Below the pieces are notes generated by a model. The model was not told where the DNA came from and searched no databases. It saw nothing but the letters and a program-made list of their open reading frames with translations. From contig CAZQSB010000008.1 of assembly GCA_964596015.1 (NCBI GenBank), positions 1-64,000 on the forward strand: a stretch of 64,000 nt of DNA, in the 5' to 3' direction. Made by a program: the position numbers and the translations under genes. Positions 16,222-25,171 of the stretch are shown here, piece by piece; the first letter of the stretch is position 1, and every line of letters starts with the position of its first letter. The DNA comes from WJMD01 sp964596015 (lineage in GTDB: Bacteria > Joyebacterota > Joyebacteria > Joyebacterales > Joyebacteraceae).

Positions 16222-17310
16222 CTAGTTCTCCGCGCCTTCACCTCCGCGGTCGCGTACGCAGAGCTGCCCACATCCCGCCCCGATGTCGCTGCCGCGGCTG
16301 ATCCTGCGAACGACCGTGGGGCAGCGCTGCCGCAGACGGGTGTAGAACGCCTCCTGAGTCACATCGTCGGGGGGTGAGAACGGTCCGTTCTCGATTTCAT
16401 TATAGCAGATGAGATTGACCCTGCAAAGAAGGCCGCTGGCGATGTCCGCCAGCTCGTCCGCGCAGTCCGTGGTGTCGTTGATGCCGCCCAGGAGCACGTA
16501 CTCGAGCGTCACCAGTCTGCCCACACCGCTCAGATACTCCCTGAGGGCGTCGAGAAGCTCGGGCAGGGGATGGGTCTCGGCGATCGGCATGAGACGGGCC
16601 CTGAGCGCCTGCTCAGCGGCGTTCAGGGACAGCGCCAGGTTGACCTGCAGCCCCTCGTGCGCCAGGCGACGGATGCCCGGTGCGACCCCGGCCGACGAGA
16701 TCGTCATGCGACGGGCCCCGATGCCGAGGCCCCAGGGCGCGTTCGCCGTTCTGATCGCCCGGAGTGTCGCGTCGTAGTTGTCGAGCGGCTCGCCCATGCC
16801 CATGAAGACGATGTTGTCGACCCTCCCGGGCTCGGCCCTGCGGCGGAGCGCCTGGATCTGCTCGATGATCTCAGCGGCCGTGAGGTCTCTCACGAAGCCC
16901 ATCGCTCCGGTCGCGCAGAAGCTACAGCCCAGTCTGCACCCGACCTGGGTCGAGATGCAGCCGGTCGTGCGCTCGCTGTCGCGGAGAAGGACGGCCTCGA
17001 CCCTGGTTCCGTCGTCGTACTCGAGGAGGAGCTTCTCGGTTCCGTCGATCTCGGACCGTTCCGCACCGACGACGCTCGACCGACTGATGCGTGTCTCGTC
17101 AGAGAGCTTCTTCCTGAGCCCGAGCGGAAGATCGGTCATCTCATCGAAGGTCTTGACGCTTCTTGGGAAGACCCACGCGGCGATCTGGTCGGCGCGGTAG
17201 CGCGGCTCTCCCATGCCGAGAAGGAGCTTCTCGAGCTCTTCCAGAGTGAGGTCCTTGAGGTCCGGTCGTACAGCGCTCACGGTCTTGCCTCCAGGGCGCG
17301 GGTCCGGCAT
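16222..17310 (-). CDS. rlmN: 23S rRNA (adenine(2503)-C(2))-methyltransferase RlmN
   Basis: 362 residues, standard length. Radical-SAM cluster motif CRLGCSFC, flanked by GCISTQVG and ATGAMGFVRDL, is diagnostic of RlmN/Cfr. VFMGMGEPLDNYD, MTISSAGVAPGIRRLA and LALSLNAA follow as in RlmN. The C-terminal GSDIGAGCGQLC supplies the second catalytic cysteine used as the methyl carrier. RlmN methylates A2503 of 23S rRNA and A37 of some tRNAs. It is divergent from the creatininase gene with a 67-base gap. Confidence 0.93.
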   Translation of the reverse strand: MPDPRPGGKTVSAVRPDLKDLTLEELEKLLLGMGEPRYRADQIAAWVFPRSVKTFDEMTDLPLGLRKKLSDETRISRSSVVGAERSEIDGTEKLLLEYDDGTRVEAVLLRDSERTTGCISTQVGCRLGCSFCATGAMGFVRDLTAAEIIEQIQALRRRAEPGRVDNIVFMGMGEPLDNYDATLRAIRTANAPWGLGIGARRMTISSAGVAPGIRRLAHEGLQVNLALSLNAAEQALRARLMPIAETHPLPELLDALREYLSGVGRLVTLEYVLLGGINDTTDCADELADIASGLLCRVNLICYNEIENGPFSPPDDVTQEAFYTRLRQRCPTVVRRISRGSDIGAGCGQLCVRDRGGEGAEN

Positions 17311-17377
17311 GATTGTACAGACTCTCAGGTGATTGCGAAAGCGGGTCCCGTCTGCTCAAGACCCGGAGGTGCGGCGT

Positions 17378-18175
17378 ATGCGTCTCGGCGACATGACATG
17401 GGAAGAGGTGGCGTCGTACCTCGAGCGCAGGGACGCGCTCATCGTTCCCGTCGGCACGTGCGAACAGCACGGCCGCCATCTGCCCCTGGGAACCGACTCC
17501 ATCATAACCCTCGCCTACGCTGATGCCATCGCGGCCGAGGTCGGCGTTCCGGCCGCGCCCCTCCTGCCGTACGGCGTGAACCTCCCGTGCGACCGGTTCA
17601 TGGCGGGAACGGCGGGCCTCTCGTTCGACGCGCTCCGCTCGGGGCTGGCCGCGCTCATGGAGGACTGGTTCCGCCACGGCTTCAGGACGTTCTTCATCGT
17701 GACGGCGCACGGCTGCGCGTCGGACGGGTTCAGCTTCGCCCACCACGAGGCCATCAAGGAGGCCGTGAAGCCGCTCCTCCTTGAGGAGGCTTGCAGGGCG
17801 TTCGTCCTCTTCCCATATTGGATTGATGTGTCGGACCTCCTCGAACGCCAGACGGGTGCGGAGCATGCGGGAGAGGTCGAGACGTCCCTGATGCTCTATC
17901 TCAGGCCCGAGCTCGTCCGCGAGGACAGGGCAAAGGGCGATCCCGCCGAGAAGGCCGACACGCGCTACCACGCTTTCCCGGAAGGCGTCGAGCTCGACCC
18001 CACGCCGGGGCGGACCGGAGCGGAAGGCCACCCGGAGAAGGGGAGCGCCGAGAAGGGGCGGCGGATCTTCGAGAGGACCCTGCGGGTCCTGGTCGAGCAG
18101 GTTCTTGCCAACCTCGAGGTGAATGAGGCATCAGATAGACATGAGAGCAGAGAGACGGCCGGGGAAGAGCACTGA
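17378..18175 (+). CDS. creatininase family amidohydrolase
   Basis: 265 residues from ATG 17378, with GGAGGTG eight bases upstream. The metal-binding motif CEQHGRHLPLGTDS and the second motif EHAGEVETS are those of the creatininase/MftE/FAPy-deformylase superfamily, and TAHGC takes the place of the NGHG-type strand. Members hydrolyse cyclic or formyl amides, and one branch (MftE) is a peptidase in a radical-SAM peptide pathway. The gene is 4.6 kb upstream of the radical-SAM peptide cluster, so a link is possible but not supported by an operon. Confidence 0.85.
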   Translation: MRLGDMTWEEVASYLERRDALIVPVGTCEQHGRHLPLGTDSIITLAYADAIAAEVGVPAAPLLPYGVNLPCDRFMAGTAGLSFDALRSGLAALMEDWFRHGFRTFFIVTAHGCASDGFSFAHHEAIKEAVKPLLLEEACRAFVLFPYWIDVSDLLERQTGAEHAGEVETSLMLYLRPELVREDRAKGDPAEKADTRYHAFPEGVELDPTPGRTGAEGHPEKGSAEKGRRIFERTLRVLVEQVLANLEVNEASDRHESRETAGEEH

Positions 18176-18248
18176 GTGAAGGCTGGTCATTGTCCCGACG
18201 GCGCATGCGAGCATCGCCTTGCCGGCCGCCCCTTCTCCGTCTTCGATA

Positions 18249-18278
18249 TTGACGCATCTCCGGGGGCGATGCTACAAT
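18249..18278 (+). promoter_or_regulatory. sigma-70-type promoter
   Basis: TTGACG (18249-18254) and TACAAT (18273-18278) are 18 bases apart; both match five of six positions. They precede the small acidic exported protein gene by about 145 bases. Confidence 0.65.
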
Positions 18279-18422
18279 AAGGGTGGTACGAAGCACCCCT
18301 ACCGGACACCCCTCACGCGCGTGCGTCGACCCGCCGCCGGCGGGACCATTTGGCGCATCTTGCCGGCGGATGGACCGAACAACCTGTTGCATGGATCGAG
18401 AAGTGCCACAAGGAGGAGCAAC

Positions 18423-18770
18423 GTGAGCTGCAGGAAGTGCATGGCCCTGCTTGTGGTCCTCGCGCTCTGCCTGAGCGTTCTGGCCGGCTCGGCCGGCTCG
18501 GCCGTTCAGGTGGGCCTCGCGGACACGGACACGGACACGGAGGTCACCGGCGTTCTTCACAAGGACACCGGTGGCGGACTCAACGGCGACGATGACCGTT
18601 GGGGCGACGCGTCTCCGGTCAACGGCGACCCAAGTGAGCCGGACCCGGGCGACGAGTTGACAGGTGGCGACGGGGGTCACAGGCTCGGAAGAGCTCAGGA
18701 CGAACCGCCGAGCTTCGGTGGGTTCGCTCTCTTCGTCGACATCATGTTCTTCATGTTCTTCGCGAGGTAA
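18423..18770 (+). CDS. small acidic Gly/Asp-rich exported protein
   Basis: 115 residues from GTG 18423, preceded by AAGGAGGA. The N-terminus MSCRKCMALLVVLALCLSVL is a signal peptide, ending near AGSA. The mature part is very acidic and glycine-rich: DTDTDTEV (from three GACACG repeats), NGDDDRWGD, NGDPSEPDPGD, GGDGG. Such spacing could bind calcium. The C-terminus is hydrophobic and Phe-rich (FALFVDIMFFMFFAR), possibly a membrane or sorting tail. No family recognised. It is 39 bases upstream of the large TPR regulator, so the two may share a transcript. Confidence 0.6.
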   Translation: MSCRKCMALLVVLALCLSVLAGSAGSAVQVGLADTDTDTEVTGVLHKDTGGGLNGDDDRWGDASPVNGDPSEPDPGDELTGGDGGHRLGRAQDEPPSFGGFALFVDIMFFMFFAR

Positions 18771-18809
18771 CGCACTGCAACCCGCAGCGTTGGCACGAGG
18801 ACCGGACCA

Positions 18810-21800
18810 GTGGCTGACGAGCGACCGGACGAGAGATTCGAACGCGAGATGCTCGATGCGTTCCGCCGGGCGATGGCTTCAAGGAGCGCGCGCGACGCCG
18901 CTCTGACGGCTATCCGACTCGGCGATCTCTATCTTGAGTCCGACAACTACAGCGACGCGCTCGGCTACTTCGTCCAGGCTTCCGAGGACGATCTCGGAGA
19001 CGCGCTGAACGACGAGGAACTGGGTCTTGTCCTGGTCCGCACCGCGAAGTGCCACGCGGCCCTCGGTGACTACAGAGAGGCCCGAGCCTCGATCGCCGAA
19101 CTCGACGACCTCGAGCTCGACGAGGAGAGCGACGACGTCTGGGCCGAGGCGAACGTCGTGCTGGCCCTCATCGAGAACGAGAGCGGACGCTACGACGAGG
19201 CGCTTCGCGCCGCGCAGAAGGCCTACGAGGTGCTCCGGACCCGGCCGGACAGCGAGCTTCTGGCCGAGGCCGGGAAGGCGCTGGGCGTCGCCAACGCCGA
19301 GCTCGGGAACATCCAGGCGGCCCGCGACTACTTCACCGACTATCTCGTCGCCGTGAAGCGGTTGGACGACGAGGCCGGTCTCGCCATCGCCTACAACAAC
19401 CTCGGTGTCCTTGCGAAGAGGACCGGGGACCTCCATGCCGCCCTCGAGCATCTGGAAAGCGCCCTGTCCATCGACCGCAGGCTGGGCAGGACATCGGCGA
19501 TCGCCGACCGTCTCACGAACATCGGCATCATCCTCATCAGGCTCTCGCGCCATTCGGAGGCCGAGGAGCGGCTGAACGAGGCGCGGCGCCTCTACACGCG
19601 CATCGGCGCGACCCGCGGGCTCGTCGCCACGAGGTCGGCCCTGGGCAATCTCTACAGGCTGCGGCGCGAGTGGGGCCAGGCGAGGGAGTCCCTCGAGGAG
19701 GCCCTGAGGCTCAGCCAGGAGAACGGGTATCTCCGTGCCGAGGCGATCGCGCTCGAGGTACAGGGCGAGCTCGAGGCCGATCTGGGCGAGCACGAGGCGG
19801 CGCTCGGGACACTGACCCGCGCGCTCGGCTGCGCGTACCGGCTCGGGGCCGAGAGCGACGTCGTCTCCGAGGTCCTCAGGCGCAGGGCGGAAGTGCTCTT
19901 CGCGCTCGGCCGCGTCGACGAGGCGGAGCGCGACTGCTCGGACGGCATCAAGCTGGCGCGAAGCATCGACGACAGGCTGGAGGAGGGAGCTCTGCTTCGT
20001 CTCCTCGCCGAGATCTGCTACTCAAAGGACGACAACGCCGCCGCCGAGGTGCTCATCAACCGCGGCGAGGAGATGCTCAGGCGTGCCGGCGAGTCGTTCG
20101 AACTGGCCCGGATCGCCCTGGCCGACGCGGTCGGTCTGCGCGACAGCGCGGCCGTCGGCGAATCCGTCCCTCTCGACCGCATCGAGGCGCGGTTCTCCTC
20201 GGCCGAGTCCGCGTTCGCCCGCATCGGGCTTCCTCACTGGGTGGCCCTCTGTGAGCTGGAGCGCGGAAAGGCGCTCCATCAGGCAGGTCAGCCCGACCGC
20301 GCGAGACCGTGGCTCGAGCGCGCGCGCCTCAAACTCGAGAAGGCGCACGACGCCCAGGGCGTCGCGCAGATCGACGCGGCCCTCAGGGCCCTCGACGCCG
20401 AGCTCGCCGACGCGGGCGTTGCGAAGCACGCGAGATACGCTCTCATCGCCGACGGATACCGCTTTCTCGAGACCTCCGAGCCCACGGCGGACGACCTTCA
20501 TCGCTCCGCCAGCGACATCGCTGGCGCTCTCGGCGCCGATCGCCTCGTGCTGTTCGTCGTCCCCGACGACGGGGCGCCGGCGGTCGCTACGTCAGCCGAC
20601 ACCTCCGGCCGCGGCGTCGCGGAGGTCGCGCGGTTCGTGAAGACCACGGTCGCCAACAGAGGCGACTCGAGGCCGCTCGTGGTGAGCGACGCGCGGTCGC
20701 CGTCCGGCAGCGCGCCCGCGGGGGTCTCCGCGCTGGCGCTCATCCCGGTCCGCGTCGGCCTCGAGCGCGACCGCTCTTTCCTGCTCTACGCCGACCGGTC
20801 GGGCGACGCGACCCCGTTCACACAGGGCGACATCGAGTTCGTGGGCGCCGCCGCGAAGCTGCTCGGGCTCGTGAGCTTCCGCGTCGGCGACGTGGCGAGC
20901 TGGAGCGCCGACGGCCAGCTCGCGGAGGAGCTCAGCCGCTCGCCGGAGCAGTACGGCATCATCACCCGGGATCCCGGGCTTCTCGCCATCCTTGCGAGCG
21001 TCGAGCGTCTGAGGGACAGCCGGGTGCCGGTTGTCATCAAGGGCGAGTCCGGCGTCGGCAAGGAGCTCATCGCCCGCGCCATCCACGAGGGTGGGCGGAG
21101 CCGGACGGGCCGCTTCGTGGCGCTGAACGCGGGCGCCATCGCGCCGCACCTTCAGGAGAGCGAGCTCTTCGGTCACGTCAAGGGCGCGTTCACCGACGCC
21201 GACCGCGACCGCGAGGGCCTCGTGGCCGCCGCGGACGGCGGCACGCTCTTCCTCGACGAGATCGGTGAGATGAGCACCGAGCTTCAGGTGAAGCTCCTGC
21301 GCTTCCTCCAGAACGGCGAGTACCGCCGCGTCGGTGAGAGCGTGACGAGGACCAGCGACGCGCGGGTCCTCTCCGCCAGCAACAAGGACCTGGGCGAGGA
21401 GGTCAGGGCCGGCAGATTCAGGCGCGATCTCTTCTACAGGCTCTGCGCGGTCGTCATCGAGGTTCCGCCTCTGCGCGACCGCAAGGACGACATACCGCTC
21501 CTCATGGAGCATTTCCTCAAGCTCTACTCAGAGCGCGAGGAGAAGCCGGTCGCGGGGTTCTCCCGCGAGGTCCGCGACCTCTTCATGCGTCACGACTGGA
21601 TGGGGAACAACATCCGCGAGCTCGAGAACGAAGTGCGTCGAGGTGTGGCCCTCGTGGACGAGGGCGGAACCATCGGTCTCGACAAGGTGAGTCCCGAGCT
21701 CAGAGCGCGCTACGAGATCCGTGACGCTGAGGACGAGATCCGCCGCCGCAGTCTCAAGCAGGAGGTCGAGGCGCTCGAGAAGTCCCGCATCCTCGAGACG

Positions 21801-21899
21801 CTCGGCCAGACCGGCTGGAACAAGCAGGCGGCCGCCGACAAGCTCGGGCTCTCACGCCCCGGGCTCCATGCGAAGATGAAGAAGTACGGGATCGGATAG
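18810..21899 (+). CDS. TPR-GAF-AAA+ (sigma-54 activator type)-Fis regulator
   Basis: 1029 residues from GTG 18810. Residues ~20-520 are tandem TPR-like helices (for example AIAYNNLGVLAKRTGDLHAA); ~565-700 look like a GAF domain. The AAA+ core has Walker A GESGVGKE (near 745), Walker B TLFLDEIGEM (near 811) and the sensor region ending in NNIRELENEV. The last 45 residues are a Fis-type HTH (ILETLGQTGWNKQAAADKLG). The loop that contacts sigma-54, normally GAFTGA, reads GAFTDA here, so it may act atypically. Candidate target: the sigma-54-like promoter 360 bases downstream at 22259, in front of the peptide cluster. Confidence 0.85.
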   Translation: MADERPDERFEREMLDAFRRAMASRSARDAALTAIRLGDLYLESDNYSDALGYFVQASEDDLGDALNDEELGLVLVRTAKCHAALGDYREARASIAELDDLELDEESDDVWAEANVVLALIENESGRYDEALRAAQKAYEVLRTRPDSELLAEAGKALGVANAELGNIQAARDYFTDYLVAVKRLDDEAGLAIAYNNLGVLAKRTGDLHAALEHLESALSIDRRLGRTSAIADRLTNIGIILIRLSRHSEAEERLNEARRLYTRIGATRGLVATRSALGNLYRLRREWGQARESLEEALRLSQENGYLRAEAIALEVQGELEADLGEHEAALGTLTRALGCAYRLGAESDVVSEVLRRRAEVLFALGRVDEAERDCSDGIKLARSIDDRLEEGALLRLLAEICYSKDDNAAAEVLINRGEEMLRRAGESFELARIALADAVGLRDSAAVGESVPLDRIEARFSSAESAFARIGLPHWVALCELERGKALHQAGQPDRARPWLERARLKLEKAHDAQGVAQIDAALRALDAELADAGVAKHARYALIADGYRFLETSEPTADDLHRSASDIAGALGADRLVLFVVPDDGAPAVATSADTSGRGVAEVARFVKTTVANRGDSRPLVVSDARSPSGSAPAGVSALALIPVRVGLERDRSFLLYADRSGDATPFTQGDIEFVGAAAKLLGLVSFRVGDVASWSADGQLAEELSRSPEQYGIITRDPGLLAILASVERLRDSRVPVVIKGESGVGKELIARAIHEGGRSRTGRFVALNAGAIAPHLQESELFGHVKGAFTDADRDREGLVAAADGGTLFLDEIGEMSTELQVKLLRFLQNGEYRRVGESVTRTSDARVLSASNKDLGEEVRAGRFRRDLFYRLCAVVIEVPPLRDRKDDIPLLMEHFLKLYSEREEKPVAGFSREVRDLFMRHDWMGNNIRELENEVRRGVALVDEGGTIGLDKVSPELRARYEIRDAEDEIRRRSLKQEVEALEKSRILETLGQTGWNKQAAADKLGLSRPGLHAKMKKYGIG

Positions 21900-22085
21900 C
21901 GAGACGGGCTCCCAACCCGGGCCGACCCCGACACCTGCGTTCTCTCCACAGAACACCGCACGTCTGTCTCCCGCGTCCACTGCGGCCCGGAGCGGCCGCG
22001 ACGCCCTGCGTCGGACCGGACCCCACAGACCGTCACATCTCTGACGGACCGTCCAGATTCTGACGCGCCTATAACGCGCCCCTGA

Positions 22086-22213
22086 ATAACAACTTACGGC
22101 TGTTTCCCGCGCTCTCGCCGAAGATATCGTCGTGTTTCTGTCATGAGCACGAGTCACCTTCTTCTTCGTCGTCACGAGGCGTGGCCGTAACTATTGAACT
22201 GATAACAATTTAC
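22086..22213 (+). promoter_or_regulatory. paired direct repeats upstream of the peptide cluster promoter
   Basis: ATAACAACTTAC (22086-22097) and ATAACAATTTAC (22202-22213) differ at one base and are 116 bp apart, about eleven helical turns. They lie in the only AT-rich part of this 535-base intergenic region, upstream of the -24/-12 site. They could be enhancer sites for the upstream regulator. No gene was found in 21900-22434. Confidence 0.4.
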
Positions 22214-22258
22214 CTTCATGCAAGAAAGTACTTCCCGGGACCCTGGAGCGGCACGATC

Positions 22259-22273
22259 TGGCACGGCCCATGC
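22259..22273 (+). promoter_or_regulatory. candidate sigma-54 (-24/-12) promoter of the peptide cluster
   Basis: TGGCAC (22259-22264), five bases, then ATGC (22270-22273): the GG and GC doublets are separated by exactly 10 bases, and only one position departs from TGGCAC-N5-TTGC. A sigma-54-type activator gene ends 360 bases upstream. Confidence 0.55.
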
Positions 22274-22434
22274 CTATTAAGGGACCGGAAGGCATTGACA
22301 ACCGACATGGAAGGGCGAGGCGGCCATGGGTGTTCATAGCAGGGGGGGCGAGTCCGGTCGCTCTTTGGTCTGCTTCTCCCTTCCGCTAAAAGCGCAGCCC
22401 CAACAGACGCTGGGGATTCTATAGAGGTGGCGTC

Positions 22435-22509
22435 ATGCTGAGCGCGGCGAGAATAAAGGTCATGGTTGTGATCCTGCTCATCGGAATCGCTTCGCCGTTC
22501 CTCGGCTGA
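22435..22509 (+). CDS. 24-residue hydrophobic peptide (leader or bioactive peptide)
   Basis: ATG 22435 follows GAGGTGG and opens a 24-codon frame, MLSAARIKVMVVILLIGIAS then PFLG, ending TGA. It looks like a single basic-hydrophobic membrane helix or a bare signal sequence. It sits between the sigma-54-like promoter and a strong hairpin at 22519, ahead of the radical-SAM gene. It may be an attenuation-type leader peptide, a further small product, or chance. Confidence 0.4.
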   Translation: MLSAARIKVMVVILLIGIASPFLG

Positions 22510-22510
22510 C

Positions 22511-22545
22511 GTCCGGCGGCCGGACGGTGGAACGCACCGTCCGGC
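22511..22545 (+). terminator. strong hairpin with a competing fold in the cluster leader
   Basis: GCCGGACGGTG (22519-22529) pairs perfectly with CACCGTCCGGC (22535-22545), loop GAACG. The preceding GTCCGG (22511-22516) can instead pair with CCGGAC (22520-22525), which would break the main stem. Mutually exclusive folds just after a short open frame resemble an attenuator. The 247 bases from 22546 to the radical-SAM start hold nothing else I can identify. Confidence 0.5.
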
Positions 22546-22792
22546 TGTCTCCGAGATTGACACTCAACGCGAAGGAGTTCTCCCGGAAGAGCCCGTTGTT
22601 CGCACGAAACAGCAGCGCATGCAGGCTCTTCGCTCACAGCCCGATCCCGCCCGGCAGCTCTGGTCACGTTCTTGCTGGCACCTCCACTCAAGGGATCGGG
22701 TGGCCCACAACGGCCGGCAGACGACCGCTCTCTTGTCTCCCGCAACCTGTCTGCCGGCCGTACCTCGTCTCGGAACGTTCCCCTTCCTAACG

Positions 22793-25171
22793 ATGGACCC
22801 GTCCTCTGGCGAACCCCTTGGTACGCACGCCGTGCCCGCATCTTCACGACCCAGTCTTCACACCGAACTCCAAGCCGTCTCCGACAGGTTCCGGCGCGCC
22901 ATCCGCGTTCCGCGCGGTACGGACCGCGAGCGGTTCGATCGGGGCTTCAGAGCGGACAACCTCGTTCTGGCTCTCCCGTTCCTGCTGTCCGCGGATGTTG
23001 GTCTCCCGTGCTCGGGGAACGCGGCGCGGGAGATGGCGTTCGCGAACGCAGCCGGCGCCGCCCACTTCCTCCTGCAGGACGATGAGATCGATGGCGACGC
23101 GCGACCGTCTCCCGAGCGGGCGGCTCTTTCCGATCTGTGCCTCATGCTCTTCGTCCGCACCTATTCGGCGCTCGTCGAACAGAACGGTCTTCTCTGGCAG
23201 CACGTCGACCGGTACCTCGGGGAGTACACGGCTTCCCTGAGATGGGAGCGCGATGTTCTCCGGACGCAGGCCGGCCGCGCCGCCGTCCGGGCGAGTGCGC
23301 TCCCGCAGACGCTGCGCTCGCTGGGGCGAAGACTCGCGCTGCTCAAGACAACGTGCGCCGCGTCCGCCGTGCTCTCGGGAACCGAGGACCGCCTCGAGCA
23401 CGCGGAGGAAGCGGTCGACAGGTTCCACGCCGGCTACCAGTTGGCCGACGATCTGGACGACCTGGAGCAGGACCTTGCCGCGGGACGATGGACCGTGCCG
23501 TCCTGGCTGCTCACCGACGCGCTTGAGCTCGATTCTCCCGCCGAACTCGCCGGGCGCGGGCTCGCCGACCTGCTGGCGACGACCGGCGTCGGTCGCAGGG
23601 TGTCCGAACTCATCGACAGCGAGTACCGCGCCGCCCGCGACGCGGCCCGGAGCGGAGGATTCGCCTCGGCGTCCACGTTTCTCGACAAGCTGCGCCTCCG
23701 CGCGGACCTGGCCGGCGCGTGGAGGGACCGCCGGGCGTCCATCGGCGCGGCCGTCCGCGGGCTCGCCCCCGCGAACCCGTCGACCGAGCCGTCGCCGGTC
23801 CACACGTTCACGGTCTCGGATGACGCCTTCCTCTACGATGCCGCATCCGGACTCTTCTTCGAGGTCGACCCCGCGGCGGCCGACGTCCTCGCTTCAGGAA
23901 CATCGGAGGCCGCGTTCGACGCCGCCCGGCTGAACCACGGGCCCGTGGTCGACGAGGCCGCCCGCGAGCTGGAGCGCCTTCTCGCATCCGGCTGCCCTGC
24001 CGTCGAGCCGGGTGAGACCTGGCCGCCCGACATCGGGGCCGCCGAGCTTGCTCCCATCACCGCTCTCTCTCTCCACGTGACCTCCGGCTGCAACCTCCGC
24101 TGCGACTACTGCTATCTCGGTCACGAACACGAGCCGGCGGTCATGTCCCGCGACACCGCATTCCGCGCCGTCGATCTTCTCATGACCGAATCGCTCGGAA
24201 GCGATCATGTCTCTCTCATCTTCTTCGGAGGAGAGCCCCTGCTCGAACCCGACCTCGTTCTTGAAACGGCCGAGCGCGCCCGGGAGCGTGCGCGCGACGC
24301 CGGACGCCGGCTGAGCCTCCACATGACGACCAACGGGACGCTGCTCTTGCCCGACGTCGCCGAGAGGCTGCACGGGGTCGGTGTCTCGACGATGGTCAGT
24401 CTGGACGGCCCGGCGGCCGAACAGAACCGATGTCGCCGCTACCCGGACGGGACGGGGTCCTACGATGACATCGCTCGCAACATCCGCTCGCTCCCCCGGG
24501 GTATGAGGGTCGCCGCCAGAGCGACCGTGACGCCCGGGACGGGAGACCTCTGCGCTCTGGTCGACGGGATTCTCGAACTCGGCTGCCACGCGGTGCATCT
24601 GATGCCCGTCTCGGGAAGCCCGCTCACGCCGGATTTCGCGCGCCATCTCGTCGAGGGGTTTGAGGCGCTCGCGCGCCGGGAGCGTGAGAACGCCCGGAAC
24701 GGGCGTCGCCTCCGCGTCGGGAACTTCCTCGAGGCCGTGAGGTCGCTCGACCGCGGCGCGCCCAGGCTTGCGCCGTGCGGAGCGGGAGCCCGCTACTACT
24801 CCGTCCAGACTGATGGGACCATCGTGTTGTGCCACAGGTTCGCCGGCGTCGCGGAGCGGTCCGTAGGGAGCGTCACGGACGGCATCGACCGCGCGGCCGC
24901 CCGCCGACAGCTCGCGCAGTTCACGTCGACGGCGCAGGGCTGCCGCGCGTGTTGGGCCCGCTATCTCTGCGGCGGTCCGTGTCTGCACGACGCGCACGCG
25001 TCGCCCGACCGGACGCCGGGTCCGACCTCGGCGTGGTGCCGCGTCGTCAGGCGCGTGCTGGAGCTGTCCATGTGGGTCTACGCCGGCCTTCCCGACAGGT
25101 CCGGCGACCGGCCGGGAGACGACGGCGAAGTGTGTATTCCTGAGCGTGAAGAGGGGAGGTGGTGGAAGTGA
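22793..25171 (+). CDS. isoprenoid-synthase-like / PqqD-RRE-like / radical-SAM-SPASM fusion protein
   Basis: 792 residues from ATG 22793; no clear ribosome site, and in-frame ATG 22619 is an alternative. Residues ~20-320 resemble a class I isoprenoid synthase fold: DDEID at 96-100 is a DDxxD motif, and QLADDLDDLEQDL (216-228) matches the second Asp-rich helix. Residues ~325-400 resemble a PqqD-type recognition element (FLYDAASGLFFEVDPAAADV). Residues ~415-640 are radical SAM, with CNLRCDYC (C433, C437, C440) and FFGGEP. The SPASM region has C662, C680, C717, C720, C726, C730 and C749, the usual auxiliary-cluster set. It overlaps the first peptide gene by GTGA. It most likely modifies the two Cys-rich peptides downstream; what the N-terminal domain adds is unknown. 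Confidence 0.85.
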   Translation: MDPSSGEPLGTHAVPASSRPSLHTELQAVSDRFRRAIRVPRGTDRERFDRGFRADNLVLALPFLLSADVGLPCSGNAAREMAFANAAGAAHFLLQDDEIDGDARPSPERAALSDLCLMLFVRTYSALVEQNGLLWQHVDRYLGEYTASLRWERDVLRTQAGRAAVRASALPQTLRSLGRRLALLKTTCAASAVLSGTEDRLEHAEEAVDRFHAGYQLADDLDDLEQDLAAGRWTVPSWLLTDALELDSPAELAGRGLADLLATTGVGRRVSELIDSEYRAARDAARSGGFASASTFLDKLRLRADLAGAWRDRRASIGAAVRGLAPANPSTEPSPVHTFTVSDDAFLYDAASGLFFEVDPAAADVLASGTSEAAFDAARLNHGPVVDEAARELERLLASGCPAVEPGETWPPDIGAAELAPITALSLHVTSGCNLRCDYCYLGHEHEPAVMSRDTAFRAVDLLMTESLGSDHVSLIFFGGEPLLEPDLVLETAERARERARDAGRRLSLHMTTNGTLLLPDVAERLHGVGVSTMVSLDGPAAEQNRCRRYPDGTGSYDDIARNIRSLPRGMRVAARATVTPGTGDLCALVDGILELGCHAVHLMPVSGSPLTPDFARHLVEGFEALARRERENARNGRRLRVGNFLEAVRSLDRGAPRLAPCGAGARYYSVQTDGTIVLCHRFAGVAERSVGSVTDGIDRAAARRQLAQFTSTAQGCRACWARYLCGGPCLHDAHASPDRTPGPTSAWCRVVRRVLELSMWVYAGLPDRSGDRPGDDGEVCIPEREEGRWWK

